Positions 24,406 through 36,729 of a DNA stretch of 64,000 nt are shown here, piece after piece. Under the pieces are notes generated by a model. The model did not search any database and had not been told where the DNA came from. It saw only the letters and a list, made by a program, of their open reading frames with translations. Both the position numbers and the translations under genes were made by a program. Source of the DNA: Cotesia glomerata (taxonomy: Eukaryota; Arthropoda; Insecta; Hymenoptera; Braconidae); assembly GCF_020080835.1 (NCBI RefSeq), contig NC_058159.1:30727525-30791524 (forward strand), in the 5' to 3' direction. Position 1 is the stretch's first letter, and every line of letters begins with the position of its first letter.

Positions 24406-25405
24406 TATATAAATGTAGAAGAATAAGCAAAAGTATGAGTACATAAGATTCAGTTTTCACACGAGTTGTTCTCTGGATCCTCGAGGATGGTAGCGGGAAA
24501 GAGCCACTTACGGAAACGATTCTCGGTAAGTGGATAATGAGAAATCGTTAAACTGGTTTTGAGTCGAGAAGCAAAGTGCCGACTGGCGGCTGGCGGGATT
24601 CACGGTGCGAAATCGACACCAACCTTCACCCTCCGGCCACTATATAAGATGTGAATTCTATACGTGCTCCGCCTGTTCGTTTACACACTTTTCTGGGCTC
24701 ACCAGAGTTACTGAGATCCCAAAGACCAAGACCAACAGCAACATCGAGCAACGAAGAACGAAAATCCTCTTTCCAACCTAACCAGGCTCATACCTCTCAC
24801 GATCCTTTATTAACTTTATTCCGTCACGGAAGTTCATGTGCCCTCGTTAGGTCTTGTACTCCGACTCTTACTCTTACTCCTCTGTATGTACGCCGTCATG
24901 CAACTTCTCTCCCCCCTTACTCTGATATAACGCGAGACACCAGTGCATCCAATAAAATTCGCTATGACAGCTTTCATAAACGTTAAATATTAACTGCAGC
25001 AATAATCACGAGAGTTACAACTTCACGTTCATTGCATTATACTTTTTTTAATTTATGAAGAGGCTGTATCACTATTTTGTAAACTTACTGACTTTAACGG
25101 GTCTATTTAAGCAGAAGTTTATTGTCGCGGGATAACAAAATGTGTCAGCTACTGATTTTTCTTCGTTTTATTTTATTGTAATGGTACTAATTCGAGAAAT
25201 ACTTGCTTTCTGCTGCAGCGAACTAGTATGCATCCTTTTCGCGCTGCTTGCCGGAGGCGGACAATTAAGAACTCGCGTGCGCGATACTAAATTTTTATTG
25301 GGTGTTAATATCTAAAGTATGTAAATTTTATTATATTTTTTTTTGGTTGATTTTCGAAGTATTTTTTTATTAAAATCATTATGATTATTCTTTTTTAATA
25401 TAAAA
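24406..25405. other. GC-richer island, no gene recognised
   Basis: 24470-25300 is single-copy, with a 111-codon frame starting at 24651. That start lies upstream of where transcription would begin from the TATATAAG at 24641, and the product is not recognised. Confidence 0.45.
24636..24680 (+). promoter_or_regulatory. Possible TATA-type core promoter
   Basis: TATATAAG at 24641-24648 lies directly after a GC-rich stretch (CTCCGGCCAC), at the left edge of a GC-richer island. There is no recognisable downstream exon, so this is only a motif match. Confidence 0.2.
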
Positions 25406-26275
25406 TTAGCAACTTTACCAGTATGTGACTGCCGTGACTTGTAAACTCTAAATAAATTAAAATTTTGCTTTATTAAATAATAACTTTTGTTAAATTGCAT
25501 TGTACTTTCTTAACTACGAATAATTTTAAAGATATAAGCTCATCCCGATGTTACACTCATCAAGAGCTTTTATTTGAGTACCCACATGCATTTTGATATA
25601 TTTTTCATATATACATATATATAATATATATAAATATATGAAAAATTGATGTGGGTACTCAAATGAAAGCTCTCGATGAGTGTAACATCAGGATGAGCTT
25701 ATATCTTTGAAAATGTCAATAGTTCACGAGATACAAGGTCGTTTATTAATTATTTTAAATTGCACTGTACTTTCTTAACTATTCACAATTTTAATGATAT
25801 AAGCTCATCCCGATGTTACACTCATCAAGAGCTTGTATTTGAATACCCACATGCATTTTTGAAATATTTTTCATATATACATATATATAATACATATAAA
25901 TATATGAAAAATTGATGTGGGTACTCAAATGAAAGGTCTCGATGAGTGTAACATCGGGATGAGCTTATATCTTTAAAAATGTCAATAGTTCTCAAGAGAT
26001 AAAGTCGTTTCTTAATTATGTTAAATTGTACTGTACTTTCTTAACTATTGACAATTTTAAAGATATAAGCTCATCCCGATGTTACACTCATCAAAAGCTT
26101 TTATTTGAGTACCCACATGCATTTTGATATATTTTTCATATATACATATATATAATATGTATAAATATATGAAAAATTGATGTGGGTACTCAAATGAAAG
26201 CTCTCGATGAGTGTAACATCAGGATGAGCTTATATCTTTAAAAATATCAATAGTTCACAAGATACAAAGTTATTT
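25406..26275 (-). mobile_element. Helitron-like element H1c, 5' end missing (three units)
   Basis: The minus-strand 3' end is CTAA (25409-25406) with A at 25405 on the plus strand, so T follows. The usual hairpin is damaged: ACCAGTATGTGACTGC has lost part of one arm. Three palindromic units follow, with landmarks at 25531, 25796 and 26062. The unique 5' segment and the TCTATATTATTAAG tip seen in other copies are absent. The similarity stops near 26275, next to TTTAATTCTCTTTAAAAT. Confidence 0.75.
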
Positions 26276-28692
26276 AGATTTAATTCTCTTTAAAATAAGT
26301 ATAAATTTATTTTCACTATTTTAAAGATAATTTAGTTGTTATTATTATTATTAACATTATAAAAATAATTATTGATTGAGCAATCAGCAATAAAAATGAA
26401 TAGATTAATTAAAATGAATTAGTAGATGTAAAAAAATAAAAATATGAAAGAAAAAATGAATTAAGATCCGACATATGACAGGAGAAAAAAATGAAAAGAA
26501 TTTTAAGCCGTCGGTGAATGCATGTGTGACGTGTGCATGTGAATGATGGAGCATATGTAGAGGGGGAGGAAGCGAGGGAGTTCGTATAGGAGAGAGGACG
26601 GGGGTTCGCGTACTAATACAAATAAAAAAAAAAAAAAAAAAAAAAAAATACGAATGAAAGATCTCGAGCACACATCCCTTTGCTCGTCGGTGTGTCGGAG
26701 TGTCGTATGTGGATATAATACGGATTCTAGCGGACTTGAGTGTGTAGAGGGTTAGTTGTTGTGAGTAGGGGATTATAAAACGGAGTCTATTGGTGGGTGC
26801 GCCAATTTACACGCGTTTTGTTCTCGGTATAACAAAAGGTGCGAGCAAAAGGTGCCGAGGCGAAACGAAGCACAAAGGTTGAGCGTGAAGGCGAGACAAG
26901 CAGAGTGGTTGGTTGGTTGACGCATTGCACACTGTGTGCTCGCTCTGTCCGTGTGTGCTCTGTAGGTATATATATCTATATCTATATGTGTATTAAAACG
27001 AACGAAAACGAGACGTTCTACTCCGGTAAAGATATGATGACACATACTGCACACGGTCACCGTCTTTTTTATTTTTCCACTATTTATATTCATTTTTTAA
27101 ATGAGAACGCTTTAAAATCTTTAGTGCGCCAAGCTCCATTGAGATTTAATGTCTCCGAGGAGATTGAACCTTACTCAAGAATTTTTGGAGCTCTTATTTT
27201 ATTTATTTTCTATCGAATTTTATTAAAACATCTCAATAAAGTCTTAAAAAAATTTGATAATTTAATATAAATAAAATTCTGTGATAAAATTAATTTTTTT
27301 GCATTAATTTCTTGAATTAAGCTTTAAATTTATGATAATAAAGTTAGCCGACATCTAAAAATTTTTAGAATTGTTTTTTATTGAAAAAATGATTACAAAA
27401 ATTAAAAAAAAAATTTCATTTGTAAAAAACTTTAAAAACTGGCTGTGCAATTTTTAAAAAATATTTTTTTGTTCTAATTTAATTATTAAAAAAAAATCAA
27501 GAAATTAAAAACGTCGGCTAACTTCAGTATCATTCAAATTTGATTTTTTATGCGAATTTAGAATAATTTTTATGATAAAATTAAAAAGATTAAAAGAATT
27601 AATTTTCTTAAAATATTCTAAAAAATTCCCATGAAAATTTAATAAAAAAAATTGACTCACTAGTTAAGTAAATGTCACTTATAAATATAATCTTAAAAAA
27701 CATTAAAAGGAATGATTTCAAGAAATGAAGAGCTCAGTTTTCCAATAACCGATATCAAGAATAATATTCCTAATTAAACCATTAAAATTTAATATAATAA
27801 TTAGATCAGTGACAGGAATTGGTTCTGATGACGACATCGCTTAATCAAATCCTTCTCGAGCGATATTATTCTTCCAGAACGTCCATTATTTCACAATTAA
27901 TTGCTTGAAATGTAACCCAGTAACCCGTCTGATTATAATATAAAAATATCCAGGAAGAAAAAGAAAAAAAATGTCGATCTAATAAGAAATAATAAAGTTG
28001 TGAGTTTGAGTAGTTTCATTGGAATTGAAATTGGAAAATAGTAAAGCAAGAAAGTAGTAACCGAATTAGCCAATCTCCTTGGCGGTTTAACCCGTTATGT
28101 TTGGTTATTTTTACGATCTAATTTAAAAGTTGAGAATGAAAGAGAGGAATGCACTTCTTTTGGTTTAACTTGTGCAGTATCTGAACTTCCAGCTCGCTGT
28201 CCTTTTTGCTATTAAACTTTACGGGAAACGCCGGGCTACATACAATTTGATGCCTGTAAAAACCGTATTCCAGGTTATAGTTATAGTTACGCCCGGGAGA
28301 AAAATAATAGAATAGAAAAGCTTAGTCAAATCTTGGATCTGGTTTTAACTCTTTTACTTTTTATATTTTTTTTTATCCTCCAGTTCCCTCTTCTTCCCAC
28401 GGGTGCTGCATAAACTGAACAGTGAAAGCCGGAAGATATCTTTAGGAAGAGTCAATAAGGATTTTTTTATATGGAAATTAAAGGCACTCGGCTAGATTCC
28501 CTCTGATTTTGATTCGAGTTATCATTTGAGTAATTTAAGTCATCACAAATTTAAAGTGTGTCAATAAAACGGCGACGAGTAATTTCCCTGAAAAAATATT
28601 GTAAGAAAAGATGAAGAAAGTTTGGAGGATCTAATAGTGCACGCCTCAAAATGCTCATTAGATTCAAGGCAAAAAATTTTTTTGTGCATGCT
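26276..28692. other. Spacer, no gene recognised
   Basis: 26480-27200 is GC-richer. It holds an A-run of about 27 at 26624-26650, and TATAAAA at 26774-26780 upstream of a 143-codon frame at 26839-27270. The middle of that frame is a TATA microsatellite and its end is AT-rich, so I do not call it a gene. 27290-27960 is AT-rich and 27960-28690 is mixed. Confidence 0.45.
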
Positions 28693-29015
28693 CCCATAAA
28701 AAAAAAATTTAAAAAAAATCTATGTCGAAATACATAAAAAATATAATTTAAATATATAAATTATGTGTAGTAAATATATTTTTAATAAATAATTTTTATA
28801 TATATTTAAAATATATTTTTAGCTGTGTATTTTTTATGTATTTTAAGATATATCTTGAATATATTTAAAACATAAAATATATAGGAAAATTGACCAAAAG
28901 TTAGTTATTTAAAATATATTTACTATACATATTTTTTAAATATTTTTCATAGATTTTTAATATATTTAAAATATATTTTTTTATATATTTAAAATTATAT
29001 TTTTTTTTTCATGGG
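28693..29015. mobile_element. Candidate MITE M5, CCCATGAAAA-type ends
   Basis: CCCATAAAAAAAAAATTTA at the left mirrors TTTTTTTTTTCATGGG at the right. The 323-bp interior is made of ATATATTTAAAATATATTTT repeats in both orientations. Because the ends are largely homopolymer, the terminal inverted repeat rests mainly on CCCAT and ATGGG. Confidence 0.4.
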
Positions 29016-29770
29016 GGTGACAATTAAATAAAACCGTAAATATCTAGCCAAAGTTAATGTTTATAAGAAGAAATATGATATTGTAAGGTTTTTTTTTTTT
29101 TTTTTTTTTTTTTTAGAGCGAAATGTCGTCGACTTATTACCCACCCAGCTTCAGTAGCAGTTGCTACAGCGTCTTGGGAAAACCACATCCGGTAGCTGTG
29201 GGATACCCTGAGTACACTGAAACTAAGTAGGAAAGTACCTTGGACCAGGACAGGGAAACTACCAAGAAGATATACACCCCCTACCTGCAGAAAGACATAT
29301 AAAGGAACGAAGTGGCTCGGAAGAAGAGAAGGAAGTTTAATGTAGACTGGGGGATCCCTATTCTAACTCTGGAATCCACAATATGTTGTATCTGGCTGCG
29401 AATGTTACTTAGCCGGGAACTTGCGGGAGTTAGTGGGTCGCTCGGAGATCCCAGGAATGGAAATTCATAATACAACGTCAAAGCAAAACTAGCTGAGCGA
29501 AACTTTAAAGCATCTAGTTGACTCGGCTTTGATTATCCAAATGTTGCTAATTACGCAATGCGCGAGCTTCTCGTTTTACCTACACCTCCTTTTCCGAGGC
29601 TGTCTTCTACACGGTGTTATTATCTGGGTGAAGGTGAAGCCGAATTTCGATTACCTTCTATCTAATCTTCTCTGCATTTAAGCAAGGAGTTTCCTGAGCA
29701 GCCATTTTGTCTTGAAGATCCTTTTATTGATTTAGTAAAGAAATTGTTTTGAAAAATTAGACTATTTTTT
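29016..29770. other. Spacer with T-run and GC-richer island
   Basis: A run of about 25 T at 29090-29114 is followed by a single-copy island at 29116-29700 with no recognisable gene. CTTTCTGCAG|GTAGGG on the minus strand near 29286 resembles an acceptor but has a weak donor. Confidence 0.45.
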
Positions 29771-30792
29771 AGATTCAAAGGAGCTTTGGTATCGAGATAG
29801 CTTTCAGAGTTATTGATGAATGTTGATCAAACTCGGTAGATTTGGTCTTTAGGTAAGTAACTAGGACCTCCTTCAATATGGATTAATTCGGCTGATTAGT
29901 TTCAAAATGGCAGCCGTTTTAAAACGTTACAAGATAACCAAAAATGACACTTTTGGTTGTTTGTCATCTAACAAGTTTTTTATTGAGCAAAAAAGCTAAT
30001 TTATGAAGGAATATCATCAGAACTGAAGAAACAAACTTGGTTGTTAACAATATCAAGATTTATTAACAGCTCCTCTTCATATAAATCTAATTTAGTTTGT
30101 TTTTTGATGGAATTTAGTGATATAATTTCGTTAAAAATAAAAATTTCTAGGCTTGTTCATTTTAGAGGAGAATTTTTATCAGGATATCTCTGGTAGTTAT
30201 CAATGAATCTTGATGAAACTTGGTTGGGTTGTTCCTTAGGTTATTACCTAGGACATCCATCAATATGAATTGATTCGGTTGAATAGTTTGAAAATGGCAG
30301 ACATTTCAAAACGTTACGAGATAACCAAAAATGACACTTGGTTGTTTGTCATTTAACAAGTTTTTTATTAAGCAAAAGAGGTAATTTATGGAGGAATATC
30401 GTCAGAACTGAAGAAACAAACTTAGTTGTTAACAGTATCAAGGTTTATTAACAGCTTCTTTTCATATAAATCTAATTTAGTTTGTTTTTTGATGGAATTT
30501 AGTGATATAGTTTCGTTAAAAATAACAATTTCTATGTTTGATCATTTTAAAAGAGAATTGTTATCAGGATATCTTTGGTAGTTATCAATGAATCTAGATG
30601 AAACTTGGTAGGGTTATTCCTTAAGTTAGTACCTAGGACCTTCTTCAATATGAATTGATTCGGTTGATTAGTTTGCAAATAGCAGACATTTCAAAACGTT
30701 ATGAGACAACCAAAAATGCAATTTTTGGTTGTTTGTCGTCAAATAAGTTTCTAATGAAGAAAAGAAGATTATTTATGAAGAAATATCATCAG
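29771..30792 (+). repeat. Array X: ~2.65 tandem units of ~386 bp
   Basis: The landmark GAACTGAAGAAACAAACTTG recurs at about 30020 and 30405 (last base variable), with a diverged one at 30792, giving a period of 385-387 bp. Other shared blocks are TTGGTTGTTTGTCAT and AAACTTGGTNGGGTTGTTCC. A second block with the same start and end points lies at 35709-36729 in the same orientation. The fixed 2.65-unit length in both places suggests that this is the element's own structure and not a locally grown array. Confidence 0.85.
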
Positions 30793-32145
30793 AACTGAGA
30801 AAAGAAACTTTTGGTTGAATTCAAATTCTTTATCACGAATCAAATTTTTTATCAATGTAGATATTTCTTATCACTTTTTTACGCTACATTGAAAAAAACT
30901 TCTTGATTCATAAAACATATTTTTGATTAAAGGATATTGTTCTTGAACTAACCGTTTTTTTTTTTTTTTTGTTCACAGTAGGGAGATGAGAGACAGACAG
31001 TAATGTGAAAGTACACCCATAGAATGATATGATGGTATCCTTATATCAGAGATGCAGCCACCCTCCGGCTGGCGTCGAGATAATTTAGATACCCTCGGTG
31101 TGATTTCCCATTTCATTATTGGTTTAACTTGACCCAAAAGACCGTTTTGCGGTTAGGTTATGTCTGTGCATATACATATACATCATCTATACATTTTTCC
31201 ACATAATCTATCTTCCTTATTCACTTATATACGTCGTGATGAAATCTTTTCCAGGCTCGTGACTTTGACAAAGGGCTTATTGAATTTTTCATCGCCGTCA
31301 TCCTTTTAAAACTATTTTTTTTCAGTCCTTTCCATTGAAGTAACCATTAAATCTCGGTATAAATTGAATAATATTTTATGCGCAATATAGTCGTATATAT
31401 GTATGTATGTAATAAAATAAGAGTGAGGCTGACTTTAATAGGCAATATATATAATATTGATTATAAAACGAGTTATCAAATAATTATGAGGACGTTTAAG
31501 GAGCAGGTGCAGCCTGAGATTAGCGAAGAAGGTTAGGTTGCGTCGTTAATACTGATATGGACTGTGCTCCTTTACTCCGTGAAGCTCCAGCATCCATCCT
31601 CTGGATCTTCCCTTTAACGGCTGCGTGGGAGGCGGGGGCCAGAAATAATTGCTGGAACGCGTGACTTCCATGGCAAGCATCCTTTACGCGGATAACCGGG
31701 CACACTGGGATCTAAAATATATATAGTCGCTCTGGAAAGACCGCAATGCACCCGTAAACTTAATACTCCGGTTTACTTTAGCCAACGTTTAGCCGGCGTT
31801 CCTCTTTCTCTTTCTCAGCTCGGTTTATATTATATTTATACCCTCCCGGTTCCATTGGTACGCCACCAAGCTAGATACGTCCAATATCTTAACTCGGTCT
31901 CGTGATCACCAGTTATTCATCTTTTTTAGGAGAATTATATTTAGACAATTATTCAACGATAACCGTTGTACTTTGCAGTAAAAACCATTTCCGCTTTTTA
32001 TTCAAATAAAAACTTGTATTACAGCGACATTATCTAGAAATAAAACCGAGACGCTGTGAATTGGAATAAAAACCTTTCAGATTTTTAATTTTATGTGTTA
32101 CTAAAAATACGTATCGGAAATTGGAATTTTATAGTTATATTTATC
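30793..32145. other. Spacer, no gene recognised
   Basis: AT-rich to 30980, including a run of about 16 T at 30956. A mixed single-copy island follows at 31000-31920, then AT-rich DNA. Frames do not exceed about 61 codons. Confidence 0.5.
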
Positions 32146-32492
32146 CGAAAAATTAAGATTTCTGGAGTTTTGATCATTATTATAGTACCTAAATAATAAA
32201 TTTACAATTTTTTACATAGAGTCACTGCTTAAATAACTATAACTCCTAAAATATAGGAGATAGTTCAATAGTATAAAAAGGTTTTTTGTAGGAAATTCTA
32301 TAAGCTATAATTTTGATCTCATATTTTTTCTTAAAATCAATATTTTAGGAGTTGTAATAATTTTTATAGTGCCTAGATAATAATTCTTCATTTTTGATTA
32401 TCTAGTCACTATTTAAACTACTATATCTTCTAAAATATTAAAGATAGTCCCATCGTATAAAAACGTTTTTTGTAGGAAATTTTATAAGCTAC

Positions 32493-33298
32493 TAGCCGTT
32501 ACCCGCCCGCTTCGCGTGGCGTACAATATACGTGTATTTGTATATCTATATTCACAAATATAGGTATACAAATACATAGAGTGATCATATAATGGTACAT
32601 GATCATCTATTAGGGCTTTTACCTTATATAAAAATTTTTAATTTTTTTTATATTTAATGCCTTCTTATTATCCTTTAGGAATTGAATTTTATAATTTTTT
32701 AATTAACGCCCACGCAAGGATTTGTGAGGGTGGCATTTCATAAAATTCATTCTTTACAGCTCAAAAACTCCAAAAAAATCAATCTGGCCAAGTTTCAATC
32801 CTTTAGCTGCTATAGATTAAAAGGTACAATTTCTTTTAATTTTACGCCCACGCACGGACATGTGGGGGTAGAATTTAATGAAATTTATTCTTAACAGCTC
32901 AAAAACGCCAAAAACGCATTCTGGCCATGTTTCAAAGTATTAATAGCTATAGATTGAAATTTACGAATTTTTTCTTAATTTGACGCCCACGCACGGGCAC
33001 GCCAGGGGGGGTGGAATGTCACAGAATTCGTTTTTAAAAAATTTCTAAATGTAATTTGAAACATTCTGACCAAGTTTTGAACTATTAAAAGCCATAATTG
33101 AAAAATATGAATTTTTTTTCGTGAACACCCCCGCAACCCCCCTTGTGGGTGGAATTTCGTGAAATCCGTTCTTAGCTGACCTCTACTTGGCAAAAGGAAT
33201 ATTCCTGCCAAATTTCAAGTCTCTAGGTCTAATAGTTCCAGAGATATCGTGATGAGTGACTATCTATATCTATAGAAAGTCTCCTATATATATATAGA
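32493..33298 (-). mobile_element. Non-autonomous Helitron H2 with visible empty site
   Basis: On the minus strand it starts TCTATATATATATAGGAG and ends CTAG. A 7-bp GC-rich stem with one bulge (32505-32522: CGCC-CGC, loop TTC, GCG-T-GGCG) sits seven bases from the CTAG. The flanks read AAGCTA at the left and TAATTTTGATC at the right. In the uninterrupted neighbouring units the same junction reads AGCTATAATTTTGATC, so the element went exactly between A and T with no duplication or loss. The interior has four diverged repeats of about 139 bp. There is no Rep/helicase frame, so it depends on another element for movement. Confidence 0.92.
32700..33235 (-). repeat. Four ~139-bp internal repeats of H2
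   Basis: The landmark CGCCCACGC occurs at 32707, 32845 and 32984, with a decayed form near 33124. Each is followed by a G-rich string, GAATTTNNTGAAATT-like sequence and CTGGCCAAGTTTCAA-like sequence. Periods are 138-141 bp. Confidence 0.8.
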
Positions 33299-33600
33299 TA
33301 ATTTTGATCTCATATTTTTTCTTAAAATCAATATTTTAGGAGTTGTAATAATTTTTATAGTGCCTAGATAATAATTCTTCATTTTTGATTATCTAGTCAC
33401 TATTTAAACTACTATATCTTCTAAAATATTAAAAATAGTTCAATAGTATAAAAATGTTTTTTGTAGAAAATTTTATGAGCTATAATTTTGATCTCTTAAT
33501 TTTTTCCTAAATTCAGTATTTTAGGAGTTATGATCATTTTTATGTTGTCTACATAAAAAATTTTTTTCTTAGCTATACGTGCACTAATTAATTCACTAAA

Positions 33601-35708
33601 ATAATTTATCAATAAAAAAAATCACTCTTTAAAATAATAATAATTAAGAATCCTAATCATGTATACCTAGAAGTTCCGTCAACAAAACTAGTGTTGTTTT
33701 CCGTGAATGCTCACTTAACACCTCCATTCACCACAAAAACGGTACAGGTAAAACAAATAATGAATGAATGTGTTAACTTGATTTTATCAATACACAGCCT
33801 AGAACAAACCCGTAAGCTTCTTTGTCTAAAAAAATAAGAATGTACCGTCTTTCATTCTCGACCCGAGAAACTTTAATCAATGAAGCTAATTGCCAACATA
33901 ATACTGATTTTATAAAACTTCAAAGTAATGATATGATGATTGACCGGTTGAGTACAAAGGGCCCATTTTTCCAAGGTTGCTTTTCATGAAAAGCTTTCCA
34001 CAACATATTCATTGTTAAGTAATATCTGTTATTATACTCTAACAATGTTATAAACGGGCTTATTATGTTGTATATTTTCCCAGCGAGGTGGGAATAATAG
34101 AAATATATAAGTAATAAAATGTAGCTTTTTGTTCCTGACCCTATAAATAATAAATGGTGAAAGCAATTCACGGGAGCAGAACAGAGAACAGAGAACATGG
34201 AACAGGAACATGGACTGGTGTGTGCGTTGAGTACACGTTGAAGGCTGCCGTATGATTGAAAAAGTTTTTACATAATGTCGGCGCTGAATGGAATGGACCT
34301 TTACTTGAATTGCTGTATAACTCGATTTCTCAATGTGTGTGAGTGTAAATGTGGACGTATAAGTACATGAATGAATGTTAACATTGCACAGCAGAATGGC
34401 AGACTGGCTTGATCAGATGAAGCACTCGAAAATCTTATTTATTGTTATAGCAAGGATGAAAAGACTTTGTCGCCTGTTGAATTCTTCGTCACGGATTATA
34501 TTGCAAATGGTGTGTCGCGCTTTTGATAAATTTACCATCAACCAACTGTGCTTGTGCTTGGCAATACAAACAGAGAGTACAAGTTTTAGTTTTAGCAAAG
34601 TAAGAGGAACAATGGTAGTAGATGTTGGATGGCGGAAAGGAGTTTAAGTCTCCGACGTGTAATATCATCGAAGAAACAGGAAAGTTAATGAGTTTAGTTC
34701 AAGTGTCGAGGTGTCAGAAGTTGAGGGGCGAATTGTCAGACTTAAAACGCACCTACTTCCATCCATCGGACTGTTCTATTGTTCTTTAGACAGTACAGCG
34801 AAGCTTCGCACCTACTCGGAAATAACACCCGAACAAAAAAAATAATAACGGCGAGAAAAGAATAACTCCGAGAATGTAGTGCACTGTATAAGTAAAGTAA
34901 GTGAAAAAATAAACTCCTCAGGAGGATGAAAAACGGTGTTGTGAGTCTCGAGATGGAGAGGAACAAAAAATGAGAAAAATAAGAAGAAGGAGAAGGAGTG
35001 ATGAGTTGGACGAGGACGCAATAAGAAGAAATTCGCGAGGGGAGTCCTGTTTCAACGACAAAAGCACCCGATGAAACCCAAAGCCGAAGAGAGAGAAGGA
35101 ACTAACTGAATCCTTGGTACGGGTGAAAAAACTAAAAGCATAAGAATAAGAAAGTTAGGAGCAAAAGAGGAAAATAAGAAGATTCGGAGGATAAGGAGGG
35201 TACAACGGCCAAATAAAACATTTAATAGAGCCGAGGAAAGCCAAGTCCCTCTCGGACTACGGCTCCATCGAACGTACCGGTTAATGAAAAATAGCGACGC
35301 CCTTTAACTCGAACTTCCCCGCTGAGCGTTGGATTGCTTGTTCGTTGTCGCTTTTCACTTGATTCGCTCACTTTCCAGGGTGGATTTTGCCTGATTTCAG
35401 TCCGGGAGACTCCAGCCCGTTTCCGTTTGGATTCACGCTGCGATGTCATATTACAGCGCCCCGCGGTGCCGCGACAACAGGCCGAGGGGGTGAGAAAATA
35501 TTTGAAACGTGATGCCCAGGCGCACACATTTTTCCCTTCCGACTTTATTCATAACAGCGCTAGGCTTTCAGCTTGCTTTCTGCTCCAGGAATATTCTTTT
35601 TCAGCTAAGTTTTATATAAATCTTCCTGCGTTTGTCCTTTTGAGGGGAATTTTATGGAATCTTGGAATACAGTTTTATTAAAAGTTTAAATTTCGATGCG
35701 TTGAGATT
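33601..35708. other. Spacer, single-copy, no gene recognised
   Basis: 33600-34140 is AT-rich. 34150-35690 is mixed, with frames up to 115 codons on both strands (for example 35334-35681 plus and 35222-35527 minus, overlapping). Open frames on both strands over the same GC-richer stretch argue against either being coding. Confidence 0.5.
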
Positions 35709-36729
35709 CTCAGGAGCTTTGTTATCGAGGTATCTCTCGGAGTTATTGATGAATATTAATCAAACTAGGTAGATTTGTTCTATAGGTAAGTAACTAGGTC
35801 TTCCTTCAATTTGGATTGATTCGGCTGATTAGTTTCAAAATGGCAGCCGTTTTAAAACGTTACAAAGTAACCAAAAATGACACTTTTGGTTGTTTATCAT
35901 CTAACAAGTTTTTTATTAAGCAAAAGAGCTAACTTATGGAGGAATATTATCAGAACTGAAGAAACAAACTTGGTTGTTAACAATATCAAGGTTTAATAAC
36001 AGCTCCTCTTCATATAAATCTAATTTAGTTTGTTTTTTAATAGAATTTAGTGATATAGTTTCGTTAAAAATAAAAATTTCTATGTTTGATCATTTTAGAG
36101 GAGAATTTTTATCAGGATTTCTTTGATAGTTATCAATGAATCGTGATGAAACTTGGTAGGGTTGTTGCTTAGGTTAGTACCGAGGACCTCCTTCAATTTT
36201 GATTGATTCGGCTGATTAGTTTCAAAATGGCAGCCGTTTAAAAACGTTACAAGATAACCAAAAATGACACTTTTGGTTGTTTGTCATCTAACAAGGTTTT
36301 TATTAAGCTAAAGAGCTAATTTTTGGAAGAATATCATCAGAATTGAAGAAACAAACTTGGTTGTTAACAATATCGAGGTTTATTAACAGCTCCTCTTCAT
36401 ATAAATCTAATTTAGTTTGTTTTTTGATGGAATTTAGTGATATAGTTTCGTTAAAAATAAAAATTTCTATGTTTGATCATTTTAAAAGAGAATTGTTATC
36501 AGGATATCTTTGGTAGTAATCAATGAATCTTGATGAAACTTGGTAGGGTTGTTCCTTAGGTTAGTACCTAGGACCTTCTTCAATATGAATTGATTCGGTT
36601 GATTAGTTTGCAAATGGCAGACATTTCAAAATGTTCTGGGACAACCAAAAATGCCATTTTTGGTTGTTTGCCATCAAATGAGTTTCTAATGAAGAAAAGA
36701 AGCTAATTTATGAAGAAATATCATCAGGA
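35709..36729 (+). repeat. Array Y: second copy of the ~386-bp, 2.65-unit block
   Basis: It starts with the same AGGAGCTTTG stretch as array X and ends at the same ATATCATCAG. Unit landmarks lie at about 35954 and 36341, and at 36729. It is very similar to X by eye. X and Y are about 5 kb apart in direct orientation, so recombination between them could delete or duplicate 30793-35708. Confidence 0.85.

Larger units (their letters stand above)
32146..33600 (+). repeat. Tandem array of ~185-bp units, interrupted by Helitron H2
   Basis: Units begin with TAATTTTGATCT at 32308, 33299 and 33483, after an earlier diverged unit from about 32146. Each full unit is 184-185 bp and ends GGAAATTTTATAAGCTA or close to it. 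Shared blocks are TATTTTAGGAGTTGTAATAA and TTGATTATCTAGTCACTATT. Helitron H2 lies exactly on the boundary between the second and third units. Confidence 0.9.

Noticed and set aside
24651..24986. 111-codon plus-strand frame next to a TATATAAG box
   Set aside because: The ATG is only a few bases after the TATA-like string, upstream of where transcription would start. The product is low-complexity and unrecognised.
26624..26650. Long A run considered as a retrotransposon tail
   Set aside because: No retroelement body upstream and no target duplication visible.
29090..29114. Long T run considered as the tail of a minus-strand retrocopy
   Set aside because: The sequence on its minus-strand upstream side (29116 onwards) shows no open frame or recognisable element.
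35222..35681. Paired 101- and 115-codon frames on opposite strands
   Set aside because: Mutually antisense frames without domain content in a stop-poor stretch.
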